This document shows, one piece after another, positions 1 to 8,633 of a stretch of 26,836 nt of DNA. A model generated the notes under the pieces. That model was not told the origin of the DNA. It was given only the letters and a program-made list of their open reading frames with translations, and searched no databases. Made by a program: the position numbers and the translations under genes. The stretch covers positions 1-26,836 of the forward strand of contig CAIJJH010000097.1 in the NCBI GenBank assembly GCA_903820955.1, in the 5' to 3' direction. Numbering within the stretch: position 1 is the stretch's first letter; each line of letters starts with the position of its first letter. This DNA comes from an uncultured Micrococcales bacterium (GTDB lineage Bacteria > Actinomycetota > Actinomycetes > Actinomycetales > Microbacteriaceae).

Positions 1-656
1 ATTCCATTTTCGATGGCATTAATAATCACGTCCACAACGTGTTGCGGGCCCATTCCTTGAGCAAAAGCCGGAGCGGTACCGAAAAGGGGACGAGTGGCGA
101 GACCGGTTTCGGTGTGGCCAGGGCGGGCATCGATGACGCGAATCTTTTGGCGGCGGGCTTCTAGAGCCAGAGCTTTCAGCCAAGTCGAGTGGGCGGTCTT
201 GCTGGTCGTGTAGGCGGCCATGCCGGGGAATACCTTTTCGGCAACCACGCCGGTGATGGAAAGCACAAATGGTTCGTTGGTCGATTTGGCGAGTTGAGGC
301 ATTAGCCCGACGATCACCTGCGATGGACCGAAGTGGTTGATTTGCATCAACCTTTGGGAATCTTCGATCGTGGTTTCTGCTATCGAACCAAAGCCCACGC
401 GTCCGGCGGTGTTGATGATTCCGTCAATTTGAACATCCGCCGAGGTTAGGTATTCGACGAGTGTATTTATGGACTCTGGTGATTCGAGATCGAGCAGCAA
501 CTTCTGGCTCAGTTGCTCGGGCAAATTCGCTGCGGAGTCGTTGTTTCTCGCGGTTCCGATAACCGCTGAACCACGTTCAATCAGCGCTTCGCTGATCAAC
601 CGACCAAACGCTCCACCAGCGCCAATAATTAGGAATCGCCTGCCACTGAGCTGCAT
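1..656 (-). CDS. Short-chain dehydrogenase/reductase, 3' end missing
   Basis: The gene starts at an ATG (654-656, minus strand) and runs off the left edge after 218 residues, so only the last part is missing. It has a Rossmann nucleotide-binding loop near the N-terminus (GAGGAFG, residues 12-18, a variant of the TGxxxGxG loop), an NTAG segment after the fourth strand, a catalytic Ser in SITG, and the YTTSK Tyr-x3-Lys pair, followed by ARPGHTETGL. This is the classical SDR active site, so an NAD(P)H-dependent oxidoreductase acting on a hydroxyl or keto group is likely. The substrate cannot be read from the sequence. Its start lies two bases after the stop of the CotH-like gene, with no good ribosome-binding site, so translation is probably coupled to that gene. 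Confidence 0.9.
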   Translation of the reverse strand, partial: MQLSGRRFLIIGAGGAFGRLISEALIERGSAVIGTARNNDSAANLPEQLSQKLLLDLESPESINTLVEYLTSADVQIDGIINTAGRVGFGSIAETTIEDSQRLMQINHFGPSQVIVGLMPQLAKSTNEPFVLSITGVVAEKVFPGMAAYTTSKTAHSTWLKALALEARRQKIRVIDARPGHTETGLATRPLFGTAPAFAQGMGPQHVVDVIINAIENG

Positions 657-658
657 GT

Positions 659-2404
659 TTAGCGTTCGAATTTAATACTGAGCGCCAAAGTGTTAGCGCC
701 CTTCACCGTCGTGATGATCAAGGTTACCGACGTCGGGGTAATGCCGGCCTTGTTTAAAGCAGTTTGAATTCCCGCATATCTTGACCGGAGCAATGAGGAG
801 GCGTTTTTCGATGTCATATTTGCAGGTCTCTGCATTTTGACGGTTAGAACCGCATTTTGGCCATCCATCGCAGAGTCGGCAAGAGCCTTCACGGCCTTTG
901 CAGCAAGCGAGTTCAGTGTTGATTTTCCGGCGGCAAAGACGACGTTTGCCGTCTTGGTATACAAGCCTCGGCGGTAGACATTCAACTGGTATGTCTTGTT
1001 AATAGCGCCGATGTGAACTGCAAGCGGAACGAGATTAAGTCCAACTGCTAGCGGCGTTAAGTTGGACGGATTCACAGTAGCACTCGCCGAATAGGCCCGG
1101 CCGGTGAGTGTGATTGCGTTAGTTGCATTTGGAACGGTCAGAGTGTCCTTCACCCCAAACTGGCCGTAGCCTATGGCAGAGAAGGTATTCAATGTCGCAT
1201 CGTAAGAGCTGATCATTCCTAGACCGTTTGAAATCTGGCTAGTTATAAAATTTCGCGATGCTGATTGATCGCCAGGGATTTCACCCGCGCCAAACTCTTT
1301 TCGAGGGTCGGCAATTAGAGACGGGTTTATTACCGCTGCAATGTTGCGGTTCATCTGGGGAAGGTTCAGTTCGGATGCCGAGTGAACAACCTTGACCAGT
1401 GCCTGGTGATAGAGGTTGAGGCACTGAGTGTCGGCGAGGCATTGGCTGAACAGTGCCGCGCCGTTGTTGTAGTCGAGTCCGCCGTTCCAGGTTTGATCCA
1501 TTCCCCAAGGAAGCATGATGAACTTGCCGTCTTGGCGAGAAACCAGATAGAAGTTGTTGTGATTGTTTACGTAGCCGTCCCAGTGGCCGGTAAATTTTTC
1601 GCTCGCCCAGTCGAGAGTCATTTCTTCTAGGTCGGCCACGGCAGACATTCTCGAGAACCAGTTTGGCCCGTTTCCCTGGTCGACAACGTGAGTTAGTGCA
1701 AGGAGATCAGAGGTGTCTGTTAGCGAACCCTGATCGATAGCGTAGAGGCCAATCTGGCTGCTGTAGAGATCAGGGAAGTACGGAACGCCACCTTTGTAAA
1801 TGTGGGTCGGGGTAATGCCCCAGTACGCCATTAGCTTGGTGTCCAGGGTTTCAAGGTTTAGGTATAATCCATAGTTTTGACCGTTGACGCTAACGTTTGC
1901 ATAGCCCGTTCGCGCGGTCGGAACGCCGACCGACCTGAAGAGTCTGTAAGACATGCTTTCGTGAACCGAGCTGTGATCTTGAACCATGTTGTTGAGAGTC
2001 AGCTTTGTGACTCCATAGAGCGAAGCGTTCTTGTTCTTGAAGTCGATCTTGATCTTAAAGCCAGCTTTGCCGTAAATGTTTCGCCAAGAACCCCATGCGC
2101 CTTTTAGGTGAACTCCGACATCCATCGACGCGAAGGGCACACCGTTCACCACACCCGAGAGCGTTGCTGGGAGGTATGGACCTTCGTTCCCCCAGTAGTT
2201 GGTTGAGCCGTTTAGGCCATCGATCGTGCTCTGAGGCATTTGCAGGTCTAGTTGGTTTACGACCAGCGGGTTGTAGAGAGCCGCGGCTTCGTCTGTACCC
2301 TCGACGTATTGGGTGTCTATTGTTGCGGCAGCCTGGCTCGGAATAGTCACGAACATCAGGGCGATACCAGCGGCAGCGCTAATGAGCCGTTTAAAAAGAA
2401 CCAT
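659..2404 (-). CDS. Secreted CotH kinase-like protein
   Basis: The 581-residue protein begins with a signal peptide (basic start, hydrophobic stretch to about residue 25, SQAAA cleavage region). The body matches the CotH family: LHLKGA-like strand (VHLKGAWGSW), KIKIDFKNK, LTLNNMVQDHS followed by the YRLFR helix, NYGLYLNLE, and later HWDGYVNNHNNFYL with LPWGMDQTW. The Asp of MDQTW (D303) corresponds to a metal-binding Asp of this atypical protein-kinase fold. CotH of Bacillus phosphorylates spore-coat proteins; relatives also occur as secreted proteins in non-sporulating bacteria, where targets are mostly unknown. Residues from about 430 to the end form a separate beta-rich tail I do not recognise. 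There is no Shine-Dalgarno sequence; a -10-like element lies six bases before the ATG. The SDR gene follows two bases downstream. Confidence 0.85.
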   Translation of the reverse strand: MVLFKRLISAAAGIALMFVTIPSQAAATIDTQYVEGTDEAAALYNPLVVNQLDLQMPQSTIDGLNGSTNYWGNEGPYLPATLSGVVNGVPFASMDVGVHLKGAWGSWRNIYGKAGFKIKIDFKNKNASLYGVTKLTLNNMVQDHSSVHESMSYRLFRSVGVPTARTGYANVSVNGQNYGLYLNLETLDTKLMAYWGITPTHIYKGGVPYFPDLYSSQIGLYAIDQGSLTDTSDLLALTHVVDQGNGPNWFSRMSAVADLEEMTLDWASEKFTGHWDGYVNNHNNFYLVSRQDGKFIMLPWGMDQTWNGGLDYNNGAALFSQCLADTQCLNLYHQALVKVVHSASELNLPQMNRNIAAVINPSLIADPRKEFGAGEIPGDQSASRNFITSQISNGLGMISSYDATLNTFSAIGYGQFGVKDTLTVPNATNAITLTGRAYSASATVNPSNLTPLAVGLNLVPLAVHIGAINKTYQLNVYRRGLYTKTANVVFAAGKSTLNSLAAKAVKALADSAMDGQNAVLTVKMQRPANMTSKNASSLLRSRYAGIQTALNKAGITPTSVTLIITTVKGANTLALSIKFER

Positions 2405-2420
2405 ATCTAGACTTTAGTCT
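2405..2420 (-). promoter_or_regulatory. Candidate leaderless -10 and small palindrome before the CotH-like gene
   Basis: On the minus strand TAAAGT (2416 to 2411) ends six bases before the ATG at 2404, and no ribosome-binding site is present. That spacing would place the transcription start at or next to the A of the ATG. The element sits inside a perfect inverted repeat AGACT-TT-AGTCT (2409-2420), which could be an operator. A clear -35 is not seen. Confidence 0.45.
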
Positions 2421-2435
2421 TTTGGTCGTAAAACA

Positions 2436-2723
2436 CTACAAAGCGAACGCTAGTTTGACCTTTACGTCAACGCCATTCTCGAGTTTTTCGCGGCTTCTGA
2501 CAGCCGCCTTAAGTCCTAGAAGGTAGCCGCCATCACGCGGGAACATGGACGTCTTGAAGGTAGTAGACCCGATAGTCGCGCTTACCGGAATTACACCCCA
2601 ACCGTAGGTGAGTTGGTTTGCCATCGACGCAACCAAAGTCGCGACGTCTTCTGGCAGTGCCACAAAGTAGAAAGGGGCTGGGCCTCGCCATTCAAATATG
2701 CGCGCCTGAAACTCAAATTCCAT
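2436..2723 (-). CDS. DUF1905 domain protein
   Basis: This 95-residue protein matches the DUF1905 family along its length: a first strand ending in W-x-G-P-x-P-F-Y-F-V-x-L-P, a middle segment GWGVIPVSATIGSTTFKTSMFPRD, and the end YLLGLKAAVRSREKLENGVDVKVKL. It is a small, probably cytoplasmic beta-barrel-like protein of unknown function; no catalytic residues can be assigned. The full family length is present. Transcription should come from the TTGAAC/TATTCT promoter just upstream, which leaves no leader. The neighbouring isochorismatase-family gene is divergent, with a 53-base gap. Confidence 0.85.
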   Translation of the reverse strand: MEFEFQARIFEWRGPAPFYFVALPEDVATLVASMANQLTYGWGVIPVSATIGSTTFKTSMFPRDGGYLLGLKAAVRSREKLENGVDVKVKLAFAL

Positions 2724-2729
2724 TTGACG

Positions 2730-2757
2730 AGAATACCAACTTACGTTTGTGGTTCAA
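2730..2757 (-). promoter_or_regulatory. Sigma-70-type promoter for the DUF1905 gene, leaderless
   Basis: On the minus strand TTGAAC (2757 to 2752), a 16-base spacer, then TATTCT (2735 to 2730) and six bases to the ATG at 2723. Both hexamers are close to consensus and there is no ribosome-binding site, so the messenger probably starts at the ATG. This is the best-formed of the leaderless promoters in the window. Confidence 0.65.
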
Positions 2758-2776
2758 TGTCGTTGAGGGAGTTTTT

Positions 2777-3274
2777 ATGTCTCGTTTACTAGTGGTTGTC
2801 GACGTCCAAGTGGTACTGGTCGCGGGTGACTACGCCGTGCCAAACGCCGAGGACTTTTTGTCGAAGTGGGGTGCTCGAATAGAAGAGGCCCGAGAAGAGG
2901 GTACTCCTGTCATGTTCGTTCAAAACGACGGCGAAGAACCCTGGGACGACGCGCCTGGCCACCCGGGTTGGGAACTCTATTTCACTCCACTACCGACCGA
3001 GCGAGTGGTTCGCAAAACGACCAAAAGCGTCTTTGCATCCAACCCTTCGCTGGCAGATGAACTTAGGGCAGGGGGCTTCGATGAACTCGAAATGATTGGC
3101 CTGCAATCGGAGCTCTGCGTGTTCGAAAGTAGCAAAAGCGCCTTATCCGAAGGATTCAAGGTCGTGCTACCCGTTGGCATGCATGCCACTTACGACGCCG
3201 ACTACGGGCTCGCTGCAAATATCTCGCAGGATATTCAGCGAACTCTAGAGGAGTTAGGCGCCACCAGCAACTAG
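2777..3274 (+). CDS. Isochorismatase-family cysteine hydrolase
   Basis: The reading frame is open from 2618, but the ATG at 2777 is chosen because GAGGGAG lies six bases before it and the family fold begins there (MSRLLVVVDVQ). The 165-residue protein has the catalytic triad: Asp9 in VVDVQ, Lys80 in VVRKTTKSVF, and Cys114 in LQSELCVFES. Family members hydrolyse isochorismate, nicotinamide, N-carbamoyl compounds and similar amides through a cysteine thioester; the substrate here is not evident. The acidic metal- or substrate-facing loop around DGEEPWDDAPGHPGWE resembles nicotinamidase-like members. It stands alone: its 3' end overlaps by four bases the end of a convergent small membrane-protein gene. 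Confidence 0.9.
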   Translation: MSRLLVVVDVQVVLVAGDYAVPNAEDFLSKWGARIEEAREEGTPVMFVQNDGEEPWDDAPGHPGWELYFTPLPTERVVRKTTKSVFASNPSLADELRAGGFDELEMIGLQSELCVFESSKSALSEGFKVVLPVGMHATYDADYGLAANISQDIQRTLEELGATSN

Positions 3275-3480
3275 CGGTGAACCTCGTTCACCAAAAAGTG
3301 CCAACCCACCCACCACCAGGCGATCATGATCGCCACTCTGGTTGCCCGATGGTGCATTACCCGGTCGAAGAGCTTGCCGATTGAGGCGGTATTAGAGTTC
3401 CTGCGCTTTGTGACTAGCCAAGCACCGATACCCGCCCCGATGAAGACTAGGTAGCCACAGACGGTGATCCAGTAAGTCAT
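3271..3480 (-). CDS. Small two-helix membrane protein (DUF6186-like)
   Basis: The start is the ATG at 3478-3480, which overlaps the TGA of the upstream gene as ATGA and gives a 69-residue protein; the frame extends further upstream but only inside the other gene. There is one hydrophobic helix at about residues 4-22, a basic loop with KRRN, the segment GKLFDRVMHHRATRV, and a second helix rich in Trp (IAWWWVGWHF). This layout resembles the small actinobacterial family DUF6186, a recollection not tested here. Function is unknown. It is translationally coupled to the membrane protein upstream, so the two probably act together. Confidence 0.7.
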   Translation of the reverse strand: MTYWITVCGYLVFIGAGIGAWLVTKRRNSNTASIGKLFDRVMHHRATRVAIMIAWWWVGWHFLVNEVHR

Positions 3481-4046
3481 TTGCGAATCCCCAGACGTAA
3501 GAAGCCCCAACCAGCGGCCAACCATAGCAAGACAAAAAGACTCTGACCCCAAACCGTATCTAAACTGGGATCAATCAAAACCGATATGGTGGGGAACTTG
3601 GTTAGCGTGTGATTGAGCTGACCAACGATGTTGGCTGCCAGCTCCCAAACACAGATTCCAACGGTTAGGGCTGCCCAGAGCGATCTAGCTCTTTTCTCAC
3701 GCAGATTAGGCTTTACCTTTTCTCCGGAATCCCTATGCCAAACCAGCGCCAAAACAACAGGCAAGATTCCGATGAATATCGCTGCGTGAATCGGACTGTG
3801 CCGCGGCAACAAGCTCAGCGCCAGCGCGAGGCCGATTGCGACAGGAACGCTTGCCGTGTGCCGAACCTGCTCTCGGTTCAAGAAGTCTCTATCTATAGAC
3901 CCGGTTGCGGCCAGAGCTACGACAAGTGCACCCAGGCCGAAGATTAATGTGTCGCCGAATGAACCTCTAAAGATTTGAAAACCGGCGGTGATTCCAAAGA
4001 ACCAGACCCAGGGCGACCTTAGGACTTTTGCGCCGGCGCTTCTCAT
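3477..4046 (-). CDS. Multi-pass membrane protein of unknown function
   Basis: This 189-residue protein has about five hydrophobic segments: about 10-25, 31-47, 66-82, 88-103 and 124-140, with a further one near the C-terminus (SLFVLLWLAAGWGFL). A short basic cytoplasmic loop (KVKPNLREKRARS) lies in the middle. I do not recognise the family. Its stop overlaps the start of the downstream small membrane protein by ATGA, suggesting a two-gene unit. A TAAACT element six bases before the ATG, overlapping the stop of the glycosyltransferase gene, suggests it can be transcribed on its own as a leaderless message. Confidence 0.65.
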   Translation of the reverse strand: MRSAGAKVLRSPWVWFFGITAGFQIFRGSFGDTLIFGLGALVVALAATGSIDRDFLNREQVRHTASVPVAIGLALALSLLPRHSPIHAAIFIGILPVVLALVWHRDSGEKVKPNLREKRARSLWAALTVGICVWELAANIVGQLNHTLTKFPTISVLIDPSLDTVWGQSLFVLLWLAAGWGFLRLGIRK

Positions 4047-4052
4047 GGATGA

Positions 4053-4058
4053 AGTTTA
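4053..4058 (-). promoter_or_regulatory. Candidate leaderless -10 fused to a stop codon
   Basis: TAAACT on the minus strand begins with the TAA stop of the glycosyltransferase (4056-4058) and ends six bases before the ATG at 4046. No ribosome-binding site is seen. No convincing -35 is present, so this rests on spacing alone. Confidence 0.35.
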
Positions 4059-5297
4059 GGCCTGAGCCTCAAACCATTCGAAGAGTGTGCCTTCGCCATG
4101 AGGCTTCTTGCCTGGCTTGTAGGTGAGTTTTTGAACTGGGCGATCTTCCAATATTTCGTTCATCGCCTCCTCGTCCCGAGCTAACCAAAGCGCTTTTTGA
4201 AGGTTGAGGCTCGGCCTTGCATCAAGTTGGCTGCCTGCGTCAAATTCGGCCTTGAATTTGGGGTCTAAGTGGTAGAGAACTTCAAAGACGTCATGAAACA
4301 AGAAGTAGTTCTTGAGTTTCCGGTTGGTTGACCAGTAGTTGAGCATTGCAGCGTAAAGCATTCGTGCCTGGTGGCTGCCTGGTCGAGCGACCATAAACCA
4401 GGACGCTATGCGAGGACCGTTGTACATGTGCACGAAAAAGTCGGATTTAAGATATTTCTCTGTTTGCAGAAGAGAATTCTCGACCGTGAAAACCGTTGCG
4501 TCAAGCCAAACCCCGCCGTGACGAGCTAGCAAACCAACCCTTATGGCGTCGGAATAGTTTGCTGGCCAAAGTTTTGCGACTCGACGCAATTGTCTTGCTT
4601 CGGGCAGGTATTCCTCGAGGTTCCTGCTGCTGAGCTCGACAAGTTTCTCGCCATAGACGCTGTGCATCTGGTGAATACAGGTTTTGACAAGTTTGGGGGC
4701 GTTCAATGCGCCAGTATTCCAAAACACAAAGGCTGGGCTTTCGGGGTGTTCAACGGGTCCGAGTTTTTCGGCAAGTCTCAGAATTTTCTCGAATTCTGGC
4801 TCCATCACCTTCAAAAGAATGAGTCTCGAAAAAATGTTGACCACTTGGTTTTCATTCATGATCAACGAAATCTGCGCTTCGCTGGGCTTTCGAAGCAGGG
4901 TAATGGCCCTCTTGCGAGATTTTTCAAGGGAGGCCAGGTCTTTGAGATGCCAAAAAGCTTCTGCCCTAGCCAACTCAAGCTCGAGACTAATTTTGCCTGC
5001 GCTGGTAGCCGAATCGGCCACCTTTAAGGCGTCCTCATAACGCTTCGCGCGGAGCATTGCCGAAGCCTGAAGAGCGAACTCTTTCGGGCTCAATTCGTTT
5101 TGGTTGGTCTTGTCCCAAAACTTCTCCGCCAGCTTCCAACGAGTGAGTCTGGTTGCTGCCATCGCTATTGTTCGCGAGGAGAACGGCGAGTTGCCGTTCA
5201 AAACCAACTTGCAAATTATTCGATCTACGACAATTCGGAAGATCGAAATCCCGTGACGGCGAAGGTTACGAATCACTACTTTCGGTTTCCGCCTCAT
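4056..5297 (-). CDS. Capsule-type glycosyltransferase with N-terminal helical repeats
   Basis: The 413-residue protein has two parts. Residues from about 45 to 180 are helical and TPR-like (for example ALQASAMLRAKRYEDALKVADS). Residues from about 190 match the capsular-polysaccharide-synthesis glycosyltransferase family (GT32-like): FVFWNTGALNAPKLVKTCI, then YSDAIRVGLLARHGGVWLDATVF, where D266 in GVWLDAT belongs to the variant DxD sugar-nucleotide and metal site. The middle segment WFMVARPGSHQARMLYAAMLNYW also fits. There is no signal peptide, so it should act at the cytoplasmic face on a cell-surface glycan. No other glycan genes lie next to it. It is divergent from the exported phosphatase gene with a 42-base gap; no strong promoter was seen for it. 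Confidence 0.75.
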   Translation of the reverse strand: MRRKPKVVIRNLRRHGISIFRIVVDRIICKLVLNGNSPFSSRTIAMAATRLTRWKLAEKFWDKTNQNELSPKEFALQASAMLRAKRYEDALKVADSATSAGKISLELELARAEAFWHLKDLASLEKSRKRAITLLRKPSEAQISLIMNENQVVNIFSRLILLKVMEPEFEKILRLAEKLGPVEHPESPAFVFWNTGALNAPKLVKTCIHQMHSVYGEKLVELSSRNLEEYLPEARQLRRVAKLWPANYSDAIRVGLLARHGGVWLDATVFTVENSLLQTEKYLKSDFFVHMYNGPRIASWFMVARPGSHQARMLYAAMLNYWSTNRKLKNYFLFHDVFEVLYHLDPKFKAEFDAGSQLDARPSLNLQKALWLARDEEAMNEILEDRPVQKLTYKPGKKPHGEGTLFEWFEAQA

Positions 5298-5339
5298 GAA
5301 AGATATCCAACCATCGAAAAAAGGGAGGACAATCAGATT

Positions 5340-6083
5340 ATGCGTATTGTCAGGACACTCTCAGTAATACTCGTCGCTGCTGGGTTGTTGTTGTCGCATG
5401 CGCCGGCTCAAGCGTCCAACGCGAATCTCTATGTCTATTTGGTGCGCCACGGGCAGTCGGTTGCCAACGCAACAGGTCTACAGAGCGGTTGGTCTCCGAC
5501 GCCACTTACTCCGCTAGGGCAGAGGCAGGCCACTGCCATTGGTAAAAAGTTGAAGTTTGTCGATTTCACGGCTGCTTACTCGAGCGGTTCGGTTCGATCA
5601 GTTGACACTCTTGCAGCAGTCCTTGCCTCTCGCACAAGCTCGCTCACCGCTCAGGTTGACCCGAGTTTCAGGGAGTGGGGCGTGGGTTTCTTCGACGAAA
5701 AGCCAGCTTCGGTTGCTCAAGCCGCCGAGGCGAAGGTCTTGAAGACCACCACTGCGAATCTTTGGAAGTTCACCGATGCCCAAAGGTTTGATGCTCTAGC
5801 CAAGGCAGACCCCTCAAAACAAACCGAGAATTGGCTTCAGTTCAAAACTCGAATCCTTCGAGGAATTGCAAACTTGAAGTCTGCTAACCCGTCTGGTCAG
5901 GTTTTGGTGGTTAGCCACGGATATGTGATCAAGCACCTGATAAAACTCTTGACCGGTTCTTACACCTCGTTACCAATCAAAAACACGACCGTAACTGTCC
6001 TCGAGTACACCAGAGGCCGCTGGATTCTGAAGCAGGGACCGACTCTTTCTCCAAAGGTTTATGGTGCGGTACTAACCCAATAA
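5340..6083 (+). CDS. Exported histidine phosphatase family protein
   Basis: The frame is open from 5100, but the ATG at 5340 is chosen because an AGGGAGG site (5322-5328) precedes it and a signal peptide begins there (MRIVRTLSVILVAAGLLL, cleavage near AQAS, residue 26). The mature part belongs to the phosphoglycerate-mutase-like histidine phosphatases: VRHGQS with nucleophile His37, TPLGQRQA, the REWGVGFFDE segment containing the general acid, and the second histidine His193 in VVSHGYV. It should hydrolyse phosphate esters outside the membrane. The substrate is unknown. Its 3' end overlaps hutG by 12 bases in a convergent arrangement. Confidence 0.85.
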   Translation: MRIVRTLSVILVAAGLLLSHAPAQASNANLYVYLVRHGQSVANATGLQSGWSPTPLTPLGQRQATAIGKKLKFVDFTAAYSSGSVRSVDTLAAVLASRTSSLTAQVDPSFREWGVGFFDEKPASVAQAAEAKVLKTTTANLWKFTDAQRFDALAKADPSKQTENWLQFKTRILRGIANLKSANPSGQVLVVSHGYVIKHLIKLLTGSYTSLPIKNTTVTVLEYTRGRWILKQGPTLSPKVYGAVLTQ

Positions 6084-6929
6084 TCCCTTGGCTCCCTCAA
6101 GAATAAGAAGCGCACCGAGTCTTACCGTTCTCTGGTCTCTCGAGTCCATCGTCGCGTCGATTTCGGTGATGTCCATGCTTCTAACGTTTGAACTTCTGGT
6201 CACCAAATTGGCGAAGGTTCGCAGCTCGAAGGCCGAAATTCCGCCAGGCGCACTCGCGGGGCAGGCTGGTACAAAAGAGCGATCGCAGACATCGACGTCG
6301 AAATCTACGTGCGTATCTGGCCCGGCAACTTCGAGTGCCTGAGCGATCACATCTTCTGGGCTTCTGCGGGCTAGTTCTTCTCGCGTGATCACCGTGATTC
6401 CGAGGTCACGCGCCTGGCGAGAGTACTCGGGTGAATTTGAGAAGTCGTTGATGCCAATCTGCACGATTCGCTTCGGGTCAAAACCTGCCTCGTCGATTAG
6501 CCTGCGAACCGGCGATCCGTTTGAGACGCCTGCTCGGATGTCGTGGTGAGCGTCGAACGTGATCAGTCCACCGTTCAGGTGACGGGCGACCGCAAAGGTG
6601 ATCGAGTTGTCGCCGCCCAGGGCAATGGTGAGCCGCGCTTCTCCGGTCAGCCGAGCGGCAAGTTTGCTGGTTGCGTCCTCGTTTTGATCAGGGTTAGAGA
6701 TGTCGCCAAAGTCTCGAGCGGTTAGCGATTCGAGGCTGCCGTTGCTGCTCTGGAGGCTGTAACGGCTAAGGGCTGCCCTAATTGCGGCGGGGGTTTTGTC
6801 GGCACCGGTCGGCGAAATGCTGGTCGAATTTGCTGGCACTCCAAATACCGCAATGTCTGGCTCTGTGCCGTCGTCCGGAATCAACCAAGCGCTGGCTCTC
6901 GGCCAGTTGGCGTCCTCGCTGATGCTCAT
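6072..6929 (-). CDS. hutG: Formimidoylglutamase (arginase family), histidine degradation
   Basis: The 285-residue protein belongs to the ureohydrolase family: ALGGDNS (residues 103-109), FDAHHD (D126, H128, D130) and [22 protein letters not shown] (D211, D213) carry the binuclear metal site. In the arginase family the first motif is usually GGDHS; here the His ligand is replaced by Asn108. Because it is divergent from hutU-hutI-hutH, the likely reaction is N-formimino-L-glutamate plus water to glutamate plus formamide, the last step of histidine breakdown. There is no hutF-like deiminase in the window. The start at 6929 has no clear ribosome-binding site and lies 35 bases from the hutU start. 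An agmatinase or guanidino-acid hydrolase role cannot be excluded from sequence alone, but context argues against it. Confidence 0.82.
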   Translation of the reverse strand: MSISEDANWPRASAWLIPDDGTEPDIAVFGVPANSTSISPTGADKTPAAIRAALSRYSLQSSNGSLESLTARDFGDISNPDQNEDATSKLAARLTGEARLTIALGGDNSITFAVARHLNGGLITFDAHHDIRAGVSNGSPVRRLIDEAGFDPKRIVQIGINDFSNSPEYSRQARDLGITVITREELARRSPEDVIAQALEVAGPDTHVDFDVDVCDRSFVPACPASAPGGISAFELRTFANLVTRSSNVRSMDITEIDATMDSRDQRTVRLGALLILEGAKGLLG

Positions 6930-6951
6930 ACAAAGTAGTCTGCCAGAAGCC

Positions 6952-6957
6952 TAGGAT
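6952..6957 (+). promoter_or_regulatory. Candidate leaderless -10 of the hutUIH operon
   Basis: TAGGAT ends seven bases before the ATG at 6965, so transcription could begin at the start codon. AGGA inside the same stretch, eight bases before the ATG, could instead be a weak ribosome-binding site. No good -35 is seen, and the 35-base gap to divergent hutG leaves little room for separate operators. Confidence 0.4.
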
Positions 6958-6964
6958 GTATGTC

Positions 6965-8632
6965 ATGAGCAATGACGCACATTACCCACTGCACGCGGCA
7001 ACCGGATCAACAATTACGGCGCAGGGGTGGCAGCAGGAAGCTGCGATTCGAATGTTGCACAACAACTTGGACCCAGCCGTTGCCGAACACCCAAGAGAGC
7101 TCGTCGTCTACGGCGGCACGGGTAAGGCGGCTCGAAACTGGGAATCCTTCGACGCAATCGTCAAGACTCTGACCCACCTCAAGAACGACGAAACCATGCT
7201 CGTTCAGTCGGGCAAGCCGGTCGGTGTTTTTCAGACTCACGAGTGGGCACCGCGCGTCCTGCTAGCGAACTCAAACCTCGTCGGTGACTGGGCTACCTGG
7301 CCGGAGTTCCGCCGGCTAGAGCAGCTCGGCCTGACAATGTATGGCCAGATGACGGCCGGTTCGTGGATCTACATCGGTACCCAGGGAATCCTTCAGGGAA
7401 CCTACGAGACCTTCGCGGCGGTTGCCGCCAAACACTTCGGTGGCTCGCTTGCCGGCACGTTGACGCTAACCGGAGGCTGCGGTGGCATGGGTGGCGCACA
7501 GCCGTTGGCCGTCACCATGAACGAGGGCACCTGCCTGATCGTGGACATCGATGAAACCCGCTTGCGTCGCCGAATGGACGACCGCTACCTAGACGAAATT
7601 GCAGACAACATCGACGACGCGATTGATCGTGCCGTGGCTGCCAAGACTGCTCGTAAAGCAATCTCGATTGGGCTGGTCGGCAACGCTGCAACGGTCTTTG
7701 CCGAACTACTCAAGCGTGATGTGCCAATCGACATCGTGACCGACCAAACCTCGGCACACGACCCGCTCTATTACATTCCGGAGGGCATCGATGTTGACGA
7801 TGCGCGAGCGCTCGCCGACAAAGACCCCGAAGACTTCACCAAACGCTCAGAAGAATCGATGGCAAGACAGGTCGAGGCGATGGTCGGCTTCATGGACAAA
7901 GGCGCCGTCGTGTTCGACTACGGAAACTCGATTCGTGACGAAGCTCGCAAGGGCGGCTACTCGCGAGCCTTCGCGTTCCCAGGCTTCATCCCTGCCTTCA
8001 TTCGCCCGCTGTTTTGCGAGGGTAAAGGCCCGTTCCGCTGGGTTGCGCTGTCAGGCGACAAAAAGGACATCTGGCGCACCGACCAGGCGATTCTCGACCT
8101 GTTCCCCGAAAACGATCACCTTCGACGCTGGATCAACATGGCGCAGGAGCGAGTCGCGTTTCAGGGCCTGCCAGCTCGCATCTGCTGGCTCGGCTATGGC
8201 GAGCGCGACAAGGCCGGTGCGGTCTTCAACGATCTAGTCGCTCGCGGCGAGGTCAGTGCGCCCATCGTGATCGGTCGCGACCACCTGGACTGCGGTTCGG
8301 TTGCCTCTCCTTACCGCGAATCAGAGGCGATGCTCGATGGTTCAGACGCAATTGCCGACTGGCCGCTGCTGAACGCAATGATCAACATCGCCTCGGGTGC
8401 GTCCTGGGTTTCGATTCACCACGGTGGTGGCGTTGGCATCGGTCGAAGCATTCACGCCGGTCAGGTCTCGGTTGCCGATGGCACCGAGCTGGCGGCTCAA
8501 AAACTTCAGCGAGTGCTAACCAACGACCCCGGCATGGGTGTCATTCGTCACGTCGACGCCGGCTACCCGGAGGCCGTCGAGGTCGCCCGTCACAAGCACG
8601 TCCACGTGCCGATGCTAGACACCGAAGAGTAA
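6965..8632 (+). CDS. hutU: Urocanate hydratase
   Basis: This enzyme adds water to urocanate to give imidazolonepropionate, using tightly bound NAD+ as electrophile; it is the second step of histidine breakdown in the cytoplasm. The 555-residue length is normal. Visible signatures are [13 protein letters not shown] near the N-terminus, the dinucleotide loop [44 protein letters not shown] with Cys407 at the conserved active-site position, and the terminal [11 protein letters not shown]. An alternative start at 6956 would add three residues; 6965 is preferred because it fits the promoter spacing. hutI follows after a single base, so hutU-hutI-hutH form one operon. Confidence 0.97.
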   Translation: MSNDAHYPLHAATGSTITAQGWQQEAAIRMLHNNLDPAVAEHPRELVVYGGTGKAARNWESFDAIVKTLTHLKNDETMLVQSGKPVGVFQTHEWAPRVLLANSNLVGDWATWPEFRRLEQLGLTMYGQMTAGSWIYIGTQGILQGTYETFAAVAAKHFGGSLAGTLTLTGGCGGMGGAQPLAVTMNEGTCLIVDIDETRLRRRMDDRYLDEIADNIDDAIDRAVAAKTARKAISIGLVGNAATVFAELLKRDVPIDIVTDQTSAHDPLYYIPEGIDVDDARALADKDPEDFTKRSEESMARQVEAMVGFMDKGAVVFDYGNSIRDEARKGGYSRAFAFPGFIPAFIRPLFCEGKGPFRWVALSGDKKDIWRTDQAILDLFPENDHLRRWINMAQERVAFQGLPARICWLGYGERDKAGAVFNDLVARGEVSAPIVIGRDHLDCGSVASPYRESEAMLDGSDAIADWPLLNAMINIASGASWVSIHHGGGVGIGRSIHAGQVSVADGTELAAQKLQRVLTNDPGMGVIRHVDAGYPEAVEVARHKHVHVPMLDTEE

Positions 8633-8633
8633 A

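Noticed and set aside
6930-6964. Operator in the hutG-hutU gap
   Set aside because: Only a six-base CCTAGG palindrome is present, too short to support a binding-site claim.
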